A stretch of 64,000 nt of DNA from Larix kaempferi (GCA_027924585.1 BSBM01000994.1:7261001-7325000), one strand, 5' to 3'. Shown: positions 1 through 12,046, counted from the first letter of the stretch. Program-made: numbers and translations. Notes: generated from the sequence alone by a model not told the origin.

Positions 1-211
1 ATATTGTATTTGAGATATTAAAACATCTACAACAATCCTATTATTCACTATATGGTCATACATCACTATATTCCTTTCATGACTAATAATCCCAAAATAA
101 TATAAGGGAGGGCACACAAAGATGTTCCCCAAAAGCATTGCAATGGGGTCGCTCTCGCAGGGAAAAATCAAACACGCGCACACACCTAAGGAAATGCGCA
201 CATGCCATTAG

Positions 212-225
212 GTTCGGTACCGAAC
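212..225. other. 14-bp perfect palindrome in a CpG-rich patch
   Basis: GTTCGGTACCGAAC reads the same on both strands. It sits in a CpG-rich patch (about 165-275, with CACGTG at 232) in otherwise AT-rich DNA, upstream of the decayed gene that starts near 300. It could be a promoter-proximal binding site; nothing in the sequence proves this. Confidence 0.4.
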
Positions 226-299
226 AGAGGCACGTGCACGTTTCTAGCGCGTACGCTCTCAAAAGCGTGCACACGCCCCTATTAAGATAATTAAAAAAA

Positions 300-3187
300 A
301 GGGCATAGGCATTCTATTTCCTTACATTACGGCCAAGCCTCACTCACCCATCACATGTACAGAGCTACAGACCACCATTTTCACTATTTCCACCCAAAAA
401 ATCTCTCAATCCATCCACCAAGTGATCATCAAGTGCATTGAATAGGTAAGATCCATGTTTTTTCTCATTTTATTCTTTTTTGTAATTTTATTGATTTTTG
501 TTTGTTTATTAAATTTTTAATAATTCCCAAATTAGTAAAATAATAGATAATTTTTCATTTGCAGAGTGTAAACCTATACAATGAATGAACAAAATGTTAA
601 CATGGAGTCTGGTAGAACACAAGAAAACACAAATATTGTAACCAATGAAAACCCTCAACAAAATCAAAATGCCCAAGAAAATCAAAACCCCCAACAAAAT
701 TTCGACTAAGACAACTTGAACCATTATGTAAATGAAATGAGAGTGCACACTCGAGAACTAAGAAATAGACGGGAACCATTTGAGTGTCCCTTGCCACCTC
801 AGTTGAGAGATCAATTCACTCCCTCATCCATGCACATCGTGAATTGACTGACATGACTGAATAAAGAGATAGGATGCGGGAGTATTATTCCACAAGAATT
901 TCCAAGGAGGAAATAAAATATTTGAATATTACAAAGGCCCAATTATACAGTATGTTCATTGATCCAAGAACATAACAACCACCGAAAATTAGAAATCCAT
1001 TTGTCTGCATGGATTGGTGTCATTTACAACCATGGAGATACAATTGGATGCATAGGTGGTTCATGGTTTACGATAAACCTCCCTGCAATAATAGGGAGGT
1101 CGCATAGTACTTTGGAAACTGTGGGATGAGTTTGCACTCGGTTTACATGTAAACTATTTTGACATAACCGAGTTCCAGGGTGTTGGGAGGCTCTTGCCAA
1201 GATCAACCTACTTCCAGGAGGAACCCACTGAGAGGGACACCAGCTCCTAGGCACGAGCCCAACCCCTCTCCCTAGCCACCTTAGTTACCCCACAAACTTG
1301 ATCAGATCGAGGGGGTGATGAGGAGTGTTGTACGTGGACTCCTTAGACACACTGCCTTTGTAGCAGTGACTACAGTGGAGAGACAGGTTGACCCTGATAG
1401 ATACTCAAGTGCAGGGCCTTCACAACAGATTCAGGATAGACCTGTGACTGGTGGTAGCCATGCTGGGCCTTCTAGTTCGACAGGGACAATGCCACATTTT
1501 TGTCCCCATTGCGAGCACACTTTCCCTGGCCCGATCGAGGGATACTATATGGAATAGGTTAGCACTTTTTTTAATCTGTTTTCAATCATCACTTGATAAT
1601 TTGTAAAGTAATTTTAAATTATTTATGTTTGGCTTAAACTATTAGTTCAATGTACAGTTATTTAGAGCTGAGACGCCATCATGGAAGAATGTAGGATATC
1701 CCAACTTGGACGCAGCAATGGAAGCTACAACTGAAATTGTGAGACCTCACATGGAGGTATTTTTAGTACCCCACAGAATATTGTTATTACTTATGGAATT
1801 TCTATTATTTATGTTTTTATATTTATGACATACACGATGATAGTTCGTACAATATTTTTGAATATTTTGATTGCCTAAATAATTACTTGTTTAATATGTT
1901 CATAATGTGCATGCATTTTGGTGTCCACATGTATGCCCTGACTACGATGATCAACCATCTCTGCCAGGGATCGGAAGATCACCATATACATAGGTACAAT
2001 GTGTAGTTAAAAGCATGCTTTTAATTTGAATTGTTATGACTTACTATGGTTTAATTGGATTTTTGTTTACTAAAATATGATATTACAAATGTGTATGCAA
2101 GGGCCACCAACAGCTGCAGGTGGCACAGTTCACCATCCCCCATTTAGTCCCATGTTTCCACCCTCTCCCATGTGTCTCCCCCCTCCCTTCCATCTAGACC
2201 CCTCCGTCCATCCACCCCCTCCCTTCCATCCATCCTCCCCTCTCCGTCCATACTCCCCCCTCTGTCCATCATCCCCCCTCCATCCATCCTCCCCTATTCT
2301 TCCACTCCCCCCTATATATATATCCTGCCCCATTCATCCATGCCCCCCCGTATATCCATCCTCCCCCATTCGTCTATGTGCCCCCTTCCATCTAGCTTCC
2401 CCCCTTCGTCCACAACCTCCCTTCTATCCATCCTCCTCCCTCTATCCAGTACCGCTCTCCCATTCACCATCCCTCCACTTTCCCCCTATCCCTTTTGGGT
2501 CAATACCCCCTATTGTACAACTAGTAGGGGTTCATTGTCCACGACATCCTCCTCCACCCCATACCACCATATCCTCTTCCACCCCATACCACCATATCCT
2601 CTTCCACCATATCTTCTCCAGTTCCCACCACTATTGTGGCAACTACTCTTCCAGTATCCGCCCATCTATATATAGTGGTTACACCCATAGTTGTTGAAAC
2701 TACATCTGCACCCCCCCATGACTGCATCAAAACAGGTTGTCAAGCCAACTGCTCCACCTGCTAACCCTGAAGCCCAGTTATGTCCATTGTCGGAGGTTTT
2801 CACGGTGAGAATCAAGTTAATTTATGAAAATATTTTGATGCATTAACAAAAATTAATATAAGCAATTATTAATTTTCAATGAAATGATTGTTGTAAATGT
2901 TGTAGGTTGGAATTGTTGAGAGGCTCAGGAGATCCAAGACACCTGCCTCACGTCTCCCACTTGCATCGGCAGTGATTTATTTAAGATTTGAATTCTACAT
3001 TCATTTTATAAATGTGTTAAATGTTCCAAATGCTTGAAAATGATGGTATCTTATATCATTTGTTTCAGAGCCTAGAGTGACAGTCTACTCCTAGAAGGAA
3101 GAAGACTCGAGATACCATTAGCTCCAAGAAGAGGAAGATCGATTTTGGAGATGTGCTCGAGAGTGATGGGGGTGGTCACAATGCTTG
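300..3187 (+). pseudogene. Decayed multi-exon plant gene with proline-rich segment, unrecognised
   Basis: I do not recognise this gene with confidence. A 5'-UTR intron is suggested by a GTAAG donor near 447 and a TTTGCAG acceptor near 563, just before an ATG at 581 that opens an Asn/Gln-rich stretch (NPQQNQNAQENQNPQQNFD) ending in TAA. Further open pieces follow in changing frames: 860-1110, 1315-1557 (including a CPHC pair, FCPHCEHTF), 1656-1758, 1930-1992, a proline-rich run at 2100-2700, 2905-2970 and 3070-3187. Several pieces end at GT and begin after AG, so they look like exons. The tail is basic (RRKKTR, SKKRK) like a nuclear localisation signal. In-frame stops, many of CGA-to-TGA or CAG-to-TAG type, and at least one frameshift near 835 show it is broken. 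A faint resemblance to the tail of plant mobile domain (PMD/MAIN-like) proteins is inference only. Confidence 0.4.
2135..2480 (+). repeat. Polypyrimidine minisatellite encoding Pro/Ser/His-rich repeats
   Basis: Degenerate 12-18-bp units of the CCATCCTCCCC kind are repeated about twenty times, and the purines lie almost entirely on the minus strand. In the plus frame of the decayed gene the array reads as a Pro-Ser-His-rich domain that stays open for 206 codons (2077-2697). Two plus frames stay open because the array lacks stops, so openness is weak evidence for coding. Confidence 0.7.
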
Positions 3188-3204
3188 ACACACCATGTTT
3201 TGTA

Positions 3205-3345
3205 CATTAGCCACGATGTGGCACTTTTGGACACCAGTTTCCATGTAATTGGTATCTGTGACACAAGTTGCCATGTATTTTGGATCTATGGCACACGTTT
3301 CCATGTATTTTGTATCTACAACACGAGTTTCCAGATTTTGTATAG
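3205..3345 (+). repeat. ~37-bp tandem repeat, four copies
   Basis: The unit is roughly GACACNAGTTTCCATGTATT followed by TTGGATCTAT. It occurs at about 3228, 3268, 3293 and 3330, just after the last recognisable exon of the decayed gene. Confidence 0.6.
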
Positions 3346-3349
3346 GTCA

Positions 3350-4924
3350 CAATTTTCCATTGTATGTACATTGGGAATGATGTTCCACTATTTTATAATA
3401 AAATTTATATGTTTGTTTGTGTTTTGTAGCCTTGATGTACATGGATTTCCAGTTATGTGATTTATATATCACTTGTATATATTTGTATCTTGTTGTCCTG
3501 TGGTGTGTTAGGGTTTGTTTAAAAACCATTGAGTTATGGAGTTATAACATGGCCAACTTTAGTCAAACATAAGCATTAAAACAAAGAACATGAAAGAACA
3601 TGTGCATAATAAATCTAAAACAAAAACATACATAGCCTTATACCTTGGGAGCCTTTCTTGTAGGATAAAAGGCATACATATTTAAATAGGCATATGCATA
3701 ATTTACTAAAGGAGATACATTATTCTATGAATTCATGATAAGGTGGAAGTCCCATTCATTCATATATTATAAGCATGAACATGTACTAAGGATAATAAGA
3801 ATAAAATTCATCAATTAACATATGAAATAAATCCTAAATCACATATGAAGCCTAAATCAGTGTATACATCATTATTGGACATTCTTACTAATTGGTGAAG
3901 AATTTCATTTAAATTCAATGTGCAACTAACCAACTATATCCTTGAATCCAATCACCCTTGAATATAATATGTTCACACTTGATTGATCATCCCCTTGCCT
4001 ATAACACATATTAGATTCCTCATTCCAACAATGACATTCATCTCGCATTCCTCATTTGAACAATGGCATTAAGCTTCTATGCAAAGTTGAACTAAAGCAT
4101 CATGGGGGAAATTTATTTATAGTTACCATTGCATCTACCCTTTGTGGGAAATAATGGGCAATTTCAATTTCCTTTTATCTAAAATGTTTTAGAACATTCA
4201 GAAGGCTTGCTAATAAGTAGTGGGACTATGAAATCTACTTTCCATGTAACATTATGGGTAGCACAAACATATAGGCTAGCTCACACTATTCATGGAGACA
4301 CCTTGATTTACATTACAAACAAGTTACTCATCCTTCATGATGACCAATCAATATTGGTCATCAAAATGGTTCTTCTAATAAAAAAAATCACATCCAAGGC
4401 ATCCAACAGCCCATGTGCATGAACAATAGTCATGGATTATGATTTTATGTTTGGCTACTCCTAAAATGGAGAACAAGGATATGAACCTTGGAAATAATAG
4501 ACTGAAGTGATTTTTTTGTGTAAAAAGGAAGCACTTGTACATTTTACTTGTTAGTGGACTCACATACTATGTGACACCCACAAATTAGTATGTGTACATA
4601 TTCCTCATTCTTAAATATTTCCAACGAATTTTTTTTTTCTCAATTTGGTCATATGTAACTCTAGAGATGGCTTCTTGATATTGGAGTTACAAATATAATT
4701 GAATTATTTGTGAGTTCAAACTAAATCACCATCATCATTGAGAGGCATTGGCATTTTTTAACAAAGTAATGCAATTTCATAATCTTGGATATTCTTGGAG
4801 AGATTGCTCTTGTGTGATGCTATGGATTGCACCATCCAGATATGTTTTCTTTTGGATGATCATTCAAGAGTCTATATATTGGCATGTGATATGCATAATA
4901 TGCTTATATATGTGCTCATACATG
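3350..4924. other. No recognisable gene
   Basis: AT-rich sequence with only short, unsupported open frames on both strands. I see no transposon ends, no clear tandem repeat and no RNA gene. Confidence 0.5.
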
Positions 4925-7059
4925 GTGCCATCTCAGGAACTACAGTTTTGCTCAGTGAAGGCCATCGCAATATTTCTCAAGGGGTTCATTTATGATCTGA
5001 AGGCTCCCAGGCATGCGCTGCCATTGCGAACACATCCACAATTGCCACAGAACATGTGGGAGCTGACAGAACCCAAGTCCGCTCACCGGTTTGGGTTGCG
5101 TGCCCTTGGAGAAAATCCTCAAAGTGTCCCTGAATGGTCATGAGGTGCCTAACCAAGATTCTCGTAGCACCAAACGGTGACCATGATCATGAATCTATCG
5201 ATTCCGATGGATCCGAGATGGCGGTTTTCAGCTAGGGCCCCCCCCACACCGTGCCTCGAATGCTTTGAAACGGTGCTATTGTGCCATCTCCAGAACTAAG
5301 GTTTTTCTCAGTGAAGGCCATGCCAATATTGCTCAAGGTGTTCATTTATGATACAAATCTTCCCAAGCATGCATGGATAACGTGAACAAATACACAATGT
5401 CCACATCCACATGTGGGAGTTGATGAAACCCAAGTCCACTTGCCGGTTTGGTTCCGTGCCCCCGGAGAAAATCCTCAAAGTGTCCCTGAATGGCCATGGG
5501 GTGCCTTACCAAGATTTTTGTAGCACCAAAACCATGACTCTTATCTCGAATCTGTAGATTCCGATGGATCTAGGATGCCATTTTTCAGCTATCCCCCACC
5601 CCCCCCCCCCACACTGTGCCTCTAACGCTCTGAAATGGTGCTATTGTGCCATCTCTGGAACTAGGGTTTTTCTCAGTGAAGGCCATGCCAATATTGCTCA
5701 AGGGGTTCATTTATGATCCAAATTCCCTCGGGCATGCATGATATATGTGAACACATCCCCAATGGCCACATTCATGAGTGGGAGATGATAGAACTCAATT
5801 TCGCTCATCAGTTTGGGTTTCGTGCCCCTAGAGCAAGTCCTCAAAGTGTCCCTAAATGGCCACGGGGTGCCTAAATAAGATTCATGTAGCACCAAAAACA
5901 TGACTCTGATCATGAATTCTTTGATTCCGATGGATCCAAGACATCGGGTTTTAGCTAGGGGACCCCCCACACCGTGCCTCGAACACTCGGAAACGGTGCT
6001 ATTGTGCCATCTCCGGAACTAGGGTTTTCTCAGTGAAGGCCATGCCAATATTTCTCAAGGGGTTCATTTATGATTTGAAGGCTCTCGGGCATGTGTGACC
6101 ATCATGAACACATCCACAATGTCCACATGCATGTGTGCGATTTGACGGAACCCAATTCTGCTCGCCGATTTAGGTTCCGTGCCCCCGAAGCAAATCCTCA
6201 AAGTGTCCCTGAATGGCCACAGGGTGCCTGAACAAAATTTTTGTAGCACCAAAACTGTGACTCCGATCACAAATTCATCATGGATTTGGGATTCTGATTT
6301 TCATCTAGGGGACCCCCCACTATGTGACTCGAATGCACGGAAACGGTGCTATTATGCCATCTCCGAAATTAGGGTTTTGCTTAGTGAAGTCCATGCCAAT
6401 CTTTTTCAAGGGGATCATTTATGATCCGAAGGCTCTTGGGCATGCATGTCCATCATGAACACATCGACAATGGACACATGCACGTGTGGGAGGTGATGGA
6501 ACCCAAGTCCGCTCATCAGTTTGGGTTCCGTGCCCCCGGAGCAAATCCTCAAATTGTCCCTGAATGGCCATGGGGTGCCTCACCAAGATTTCTATAGCAC
6601 CAAAATCGTGACTTCAATCATGAATCCGTCGATTCTGATCGATCTGGGACGTCGGGTTTCATCTAGGGGACCTCCCACACCATGCCTTGAATGCTCGAAA
6701 AGGGTACTATTGTGCCATATTCGGAACTAGGGTTTTTATTAGTGAAGGCCATGCCAATATTGCTCAAGGGGGTCATTTATGATCCGAAGGCTCCCGGGAG
6801 TGCGTAGGAATCGTGAACACATTCACAATGGCCACATGCACATGTGGGAGTTGACAGAACCCAAGTCCGCTCACCGGTTTGGGTTCCATGCCCTCGAGCA
6901 AATCTTCAAAGTGTCGATGAATGGCCATAGGGTTCCTGACCAAGATTCTTGTAGCACCAAATCCATAGCTCCTATCGTTAATCTGTCAGTTCTGATGGAT
7001 CTGAGACACAGGGTTTCAGCTAGGGGCCCCCCACATCGTGCCTCGGATGCTCGGAAATG
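4925..7059 (+). repeat. 358-bp satellite array, left part
   Basis: The block beginning TGCCATCTC recurs at 4926, 5282, 5647, 6005, 6355 and 6713, giving unit lengths of 350-365 bp. Each unit carries recognisable landmarks in order: TGCTCAGTGAAGGCCAT, GGGGTTCATTTATGATC, GAACACATCCACAATG, GAACCCAAGTCCGCTC, CCTCAAAGTGTCCCTGAATG, GTAGCACCAAAA, then a short C-run before GAAACGGTGCTA. Units differ from one another by several percent to well over ten percent. The sixth unit is cut after GGAAATG at 7059 by the copia insertion and resumes at 12,747. No coding capacity is conserved between units. Confidence 0.92.
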
Positions 7060-7737
7060 TGTTGATGTATATGTAACTTCGGAATGTATTTCATATATGT
7101 ATATTGTACTCCTATAGAGATGGTATTGTTCCTCTATACAGAAGTGTTTGTATTCCTATAGAGATGTTATTATTCCTCTATATGGAAGTGTCATCATTTA
7201 TATTGTAAGTGTCGTAACTTATACTTGAAGGGTTATTAGACCACCTTGTTTGGGTTGGCCCTGTATAAGTCATGTGGGTCGAAGGGTTATTAGACCACCT
7301 TATTGGGGGTCAGCCATGTGGGTCAAAGGGTTATTAGACCACCCTATTGGGTTTTGGCCCAGTCAGTATTATGTTATGTGGTTAAGTTAAGGCCGACCTA
7401 GTAAAGGTTATTAGGCAATTCATGTCAAGTATAAATAGAGTGCGGGAGGCACTCTATTTCATCATTCTATTCTCTCACACACTCTTTTGAGTGTGGCACA
7501 CTTGTGGAAGAGGAGAAGCTGTTGCTAGGAGATGTCTATCTCTTATGCTTGGGTTGTATCATTACTCTATCTATCTCTGAGGAAGTTATTGGGGTTTTTT
7601 ACCTTTACGGTTTTCCCCAAGTAAACTATGTGTCTCTTGTGCACTTCCATTATTGTGTCCATGATTGATATGCTGTATATGTTGTTCTCTCAGTTAAGAT
7701 CCTAGATCAGATTGAAGTAAATTTTGAAAAACTAACA
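7060..7737 (+). repeat. 5' LTR of the copia element
   Basis: This 678-bp LTR is roughly 90% or more identical by eye to the right copy. Its U3 holds two internal tandem repeats: a 44-bp duplication around CCTATAGAGATG (from about 7110) and three copies of AAGGGTTATTAGACCACC at about 7227, 7281 and 7325. A TATA box lies at 7430. The R/U5 part contains TTTTCCCCAAGTAAA and ends in CTAACA. Confidence 0.92.
7430..7456 (+). promoter_or_regulatory. LTR TATA box overlapping a hairpin
   Basis: TATAAATAG (7430-7438) is a good plant TATA box. It overlaps the first arm of a perfect 8-bp inverted repeat, TAGAGTGC (7436-7443) and GCACTCTA (7449-7456), with a 5-base loop. The same box and hairpin occur in the 3' LTR at 12428-12454, where only the loop differs (GGGAG versus AGGAG). 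Transcription would be expected to start just downstream. Confidence 0.7.
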
Positions 7738-7752
7738 TGGTATCAAAGCTAG
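7738..7752 (+). promoter_or_regulatory. Primer binding site (initiator Met-tRNA type)
   Basis: TGGTATCAAAGCTAG directly follows the 5' LTR. It matches the usual plant copia primer site TGGTATCAGAGC except for one base. Confidence 0.88.
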
Positions 7753-8384
7753 CCTGAAAGAATGCATGGTATGGCATGTATGACACTTGTTGCACTTGCG
7801 ATGCTAGGGCTTGATATAGAAGAAACCAGTCATTGTAGCACTTTCGCTATAAATACATTTTGGCGAATTTTTTGGATCTGAAACTTTTACAGGTCGAATA
7901 TAAGATCCCCATGTACCTTGTGTCCAAAGGAAAACTTATAATTCATTGTACTTTGTTTTTTATGATCTGTACAATCTAGGATTTCTGCCTCTTCCAGATC
8001 TGAGTCTAAATAGGTGACCTAGGAAAAAAGGTCATAACTTGGGCTAGGAAGCTCCGAATGAAATTTCGTAAAAAGTGATAGGTAGTGCATGGACTGTAAT
8101 GTCTTAGGTAACTCTTTCAGAGGATGAAATTGAACCAGTAACACATGGCACGTCGTACAAGTTCTCCCTCCTGTTTTATCCCATAAACAGGTCACGTTGC
8201 GACACTTGGCATAACTCTCTCTCTCAGAGAATCCAATTGAGGTCAGACCTATGGGGTTGGAAAGATGACAGGTTGGGATACCACAGGTAGAAGTTTCAGA
8301 TCCTGTGGATGGGAAAGTTTGGAGTTACACCAAAAACAATCAGGTACATATTTATGTCAAAACATAATTATTTTTTAGCACCTT

Positions 8385-8720
8385 CATTCATGGCTTCGGG
8401 AATTTAGGGTTTCGAAGAAAGTTGGAATTTTTGTAATCGGAGACCACGGTTGAATGATACTCATCAAAATCAAAATTTAGACACCAAGATCAGAATTTTT
8501 GGTTGGGAAGAAGGATGGGCTTGATCAGACCCTAGTTCAGGACTTTGATCGGAAAAGTGGAAAATTAGGGCTTCTGCAAAAATGGGAATTTTTGAAATCT
8601 GTGACCATGGCTGGAAGCTCCTTAGAAAAATAGAAGCTTAGAGCTTTGGATCAAACCTTTTGATTGGTAAAAACGGTGGACTTTATCAAACCCTAGTTAA
8701 GGGTCATGTCTAGTGAATCC
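8385..8720 (+). repeat. Diverged ~170-bp tandem duplication in the copia leader
   Basis: Two successive blocks share GGAATTTTTG, GACCA(C/T)GG, GATCA(G/A)A and AAACCCTAGTT in the same order. They lie in the untranslated leader between primer site and gag. No open frame is conserved. Confidence 0.5.
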
Positions 8721-8894
8721 AGAAGTTTCAAAGGCAAATTTGAGGGGTGAAACGTTGCAGTTTTCAAATTCTGAATATACTGGCTTGATCAGCTCATCAA
8801 GGTGCATCTTTCTATCCTTTTAGAATTTTGAAATTCAAAGATTGAATTTTTAGGGTTTCTCTAACAAACCCTAATCCATCTCCAAATCCAGTTT

Positions 8895-9068
8895 ATGCAA
8901 ATCAAGTGGATTGGGTTAATCCTAGAAGAGAATGGATTGGTCACCTGCATAAGTGAAGAAGTTCCTGTTTCAGAGGGAGATGAGGCTAAGGCCTTACATA
9001 AGAAGATTACAAGCAATCTCGACAGGTATGGCTTATCCAGGTATGTTTCGAGATTTGTTCATAATTAA
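8895..9068 (+). pseudogene. Copia gag fragment
   Basis: A 57-codon frame starts at ATG 8895. Its sequence (KWIGLILEENGL, CISEEVP, EAKALHKKITSNL) has the pattern of the N-terminal part of plant copia Gag: a tryptophan-led helix, then a short acidic linker, then an (A)KAL..I..NL helix. It ends at TAA 9066. The zinc knuckle, protease and integrase expected next are absent; the following 530 bp are not readable. The assignment rests on pattern only and the match is short. Confidence 0.45.
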
Positions 9069-9598
9069 GTTTATGGTATGTTTGTCTTCATATTATTACG
9101 GTCAGTACAATCTTGATTAAATTTAGACTTGTCATATCACCTTAATAAAATTATGAATACATGATAGAATATATTCATTGATTAAGGTTCTGACACTTAT
9201 GATTGTACTAATGCATTGTGATGTTGTATGAGGTTTATGTTGTTCACTAACATGAAAGGTACATCAAGAAAGACAAATCATGTTCTAGTTCAAGAACATA
9301 TGACCATGGTGACATGAAGACAAAGGTTCATCCATTGCCATGGATCACATAGAAGATCTACTTACGAGGTATGTAATGGTTAACCTATGAGATATGCAGG
9401 TTACTAGCACAAGTCATTGAAGAGAACAAGAAGACATTATGTGGGTATGTTAGACATAGCTAGCTAACATGGTAATCCAGGTATGTTTTTCCTATATCAA
9501 GTTAAAATCCTACCTTGTGATAGGATCTCTTATATAAGTATACATGGCATGATTGATAATGATTATTCATAGGATTGAATAATCATGGGTGTATGCAT

Positions 9599-10025
9599 AT
9601 TATGTTTCTTACCTTAATTGATGATATGACTAACGAGAAGAGTCATGAGGATAGATTGATTGCCGACACGCAGCGAAAGCTTGTTGTCGAGTTCGAGATG
9701 AAGAACTTGTGGATGATGCACTACTTTCTAGGCATGGAGGTGTGGCAGAGTGCAGATGGAATCTTCCTTGGACAAGGGAAATTTGTAGTAGAGATCCTAA
9801 AGAGGTTCGTAATGATGGACTGAAAGGACATGGCCACACCTATGGCATCGAACCTGAAGCTTCTGTGCGATGCTTCATCTGATCCAGTTGATGTCACTAT
9901 GTATCGTCAGATGATTGGGTCCTTGATGTATGTGACGAACATGAGACCAGATATTTGCTTTGCAGTGAACACATTGAGCTAGTTCCTGACGGATCCAAGG
10001 AGTGTTCACTTGGTTGTTGTATGAT
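9599..10025 (+). pseudogene. Copia reverse transcriptase, C-terminal fragment
   Basis: The frame reads the connection part of copia RT: the MKNLWMMHYFLGMEVWQ block (usual form MKDLG.L.YFLGIEV), GIFLGQGKFVVEILKRF, then the TPMA, YRQMIGSLMYV and RPDICFAVNTLS blocks. The catalytic YVDD part and everything before it are deleted. Breaks are an in-frame TGA at 9822, a TAG near 9979, and loss of frame near 10,022, where a short deletion joins directly to the RNase H part. It once synthesised cDNA from the element's RNA in a cytoplasmic particle and is dead now. Confidence 0.9.
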
Positions 10026-10027
10026 GC

Positions 10028-10532
10028 GAATCAAAAATTTAACTTGCAGGGTTATGTTGATTCAGACTAGGCAGGCAGTGCTACAGATAGGAAGAGCACA
10101 TCTGGGTGTTGCTTCAGTATGGGATCAAGTGTGATCTCTTGGTTTAGCAGGAAGCAGTCCTACGTAGCACTGATTACAGCCGAAGTAGAGTATGTTGCAG
10201 CATGTTCAGCTAGTTGTGAGGAAGTATGGCTTCGGAAGCTACTGTCAAAGTTATTTGATCTCCCGCTGGAGACTACTAGTATCTTTTGTGATAACCAGAG
10301 TTGTGTGAAGCTGTCTTAGAACCCGGTGTTCCATGACAGGTTGAAGCACATTGAGATAAAATATCACTATATCAGGGATATGGTGCAGAGAGGAGCAGTG
10401 AAGCTCCTGTACATTGCGATGGATGAGCAGATTGCACATGTGTTGATGAAGCCACTAGCCAGAGTGAAGTTCGAGTACTTTAGAGAGAGGCTTGGCATTC
10501 TTCAAATCGACGACACTTCGAGGAAGAAGTGA
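10028..10532 (+). pseudogene. Copia RNase H domain
   Basis: The usual copia RNase H blocks occur in order: GYVDSD, TDRKSTSGCCF, ISWFSRKQ, ALITAEVEYVAACSASCEEVWLRKLL, IFCDNQSCVKLS, RLKHIEIKYHYIRDMV and FEYFRERLGI, ending at TGA 10,530. Acidic residues expected at the active site are seen in VDSD, in the AEVEY block and in the CDNQS block. In-frame stops sit after VDSD (TAG) and after CVKLS (TAG at 10317). The domain removed the RNA strand during reverse transcription. It is the most intact protein part of this element. Confidence 0.92.
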
Positions 10533-10643
10533 TGGACACATTTGCTGAAGCCATTCCAAGCATGGTGGAAGGAGGACCCTTCACATGGCTATGGATGTAA
10601 GCAATGGATTATGAGCATTAGGATGATGTTCTAGTTTCTGCTC

Positions 10644-11330
10644 CATATGATCAATTGGATCATTTATATGTATGTATGTACGCATCATGTTGGATGCTAG
10701 ATATGATCAGTTGGATCATTTATATGTATGTATGTACGCATCATGTTGGATGCTGGATATGATCAATTGGATCATTTATATGTATGTATGTATGCATCAT
10801 GTTGGATGCTAGATATGATCAGTTGGATCATTTATATGTATGTATGTACGCATCATGTTGGATGCTGGATATGATTAGGTAGATCATGTATTCGTATCTG
10901 GTGGATACTTGTATGATCAGGTAGATCATGTATTTGTATATGTATCAGGTGGATACTTGTATGATCAGGTAGATCATGTATATGTATTAGGTGGATGCAT
11001 TATGTATATCAGATGGATGCATTTGCATGATCAGTTATATCATGTATGATGATATATATCAGGTAGATACTTTGTATGCATCAAATTGATATATTGTTTG
11101 ATCAAGATGATCACAGATGACGAGCTTTAGGATGTTGCTCTAGATGATATGCATCAGGTTGATGCTATGATGATGATCAAGATGATCAAAGATGACGAGC
11201 TTCATGATGTGGCTCCAGATGATACGCATCAGGTTGATGGTATGATGATGATCAGGTTGATCATGTGATGATGTACATCAGGATGATGTATGGTGAGTAT
11301 CAGTTTGATACTCTATGGCCGTGGACAGGT
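10644..11330 (+). repeat. 56-bp tandem repeat grading into GATCA-rich degenerate repeats
   Basis: The block GGATCATTTATATG occurs at 10657, 10713, 10769 and 10825, exactly 56 bp apart. After 10870 the array loosens into shorter blocks built from GATCAGGTAGATCATG and related words. It lies between RNase H and the 3' LTR, inside the copia element. Confidence 0.85.
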
Positions 11331-11339
11331 TGTGCAGGT

Positions 11340-11790
11340 AGCATAGAAAAGACCCTTTAAAAACTGGATAGGTATAGCGGTGTGCTCGTAACATCCTGGG
11401 TTGCTCTATCAAGATCCAGATAGGTAGAGTGGTGTGCTCGCAACATCCTGGAATGCTCTGAGTAGGTTTTGCTACAGTTTTGCATAGAAAAGATCCTTTA
11501 AAATTCGGACAGGTAGAGCAGTGTGCTCATAACATCCTAGGATGCTCTATCAAGATCCAGACAGGTAGAGCGGTGTGCTCGTAACATCCTGGGATGCTCT
11601 GAGTAGGTTTTGCAAAAGTTCACATAGAAAAGATCCTTTAAAATCCGGACAGGTAGAGCGGTGTGCTCGTAACAGCTTGGGATGCTCTATCGAGATCCAA
11701 ACAGGTAGAGCAGTTTGCTCGTAACATCCTGGGATGCTCTGAGTAGGTTTTGTGAAGGTCAACATGTAAAAGAACCTATAGTATGCGCTA
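11340..11790 (+). repeat. 140-bp higher-order repeat, three copies
   Basis: AGAAAAGA(C/T)CCTTTAAAA occurs at 11345, 11485 and 11625, exactly 140 bp apart. Each long unit contains two copies of a shorter block around GGTAGAGCGGTGTGCTCGTAA and CATCCTGGGATGCTCT. It has no conserved frame. Confidence 0.88.
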
Positions 11791-12046
11791 GGTTTTGTTG
11801 ATGCACATAAGCAGTCCTAGGTTCCACAGTATGGCCAGTGATGATGAAGACCTACAGGTGGTGGGCCTACATCCAGTATGAAAAAGGACTGGCTCTATAG
11901 AACTTCCTATGACGAGTAGATTCAGAGATTGATTGAGATAGCAGCAACAATGATGATGATGATGACTCGATGATGATTATCCAGTGACGATGATCCAGAG
12001 AAGATGACTTGTGCTAAAAGACCTGTGTCGAGAAATACCTTCCTAG

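Noticed and set aside
4925-7059. Short frames in each 358-bp satellite unit
   Set aside because: They are interrupted differently in each unit and occur on both strands, so no coding selection is visible.
9630-9839. Minus-strand frame opposite the copia RT fragment
   Set aside because: It is the antisense shadow of a clear RT reading on the plus strand.
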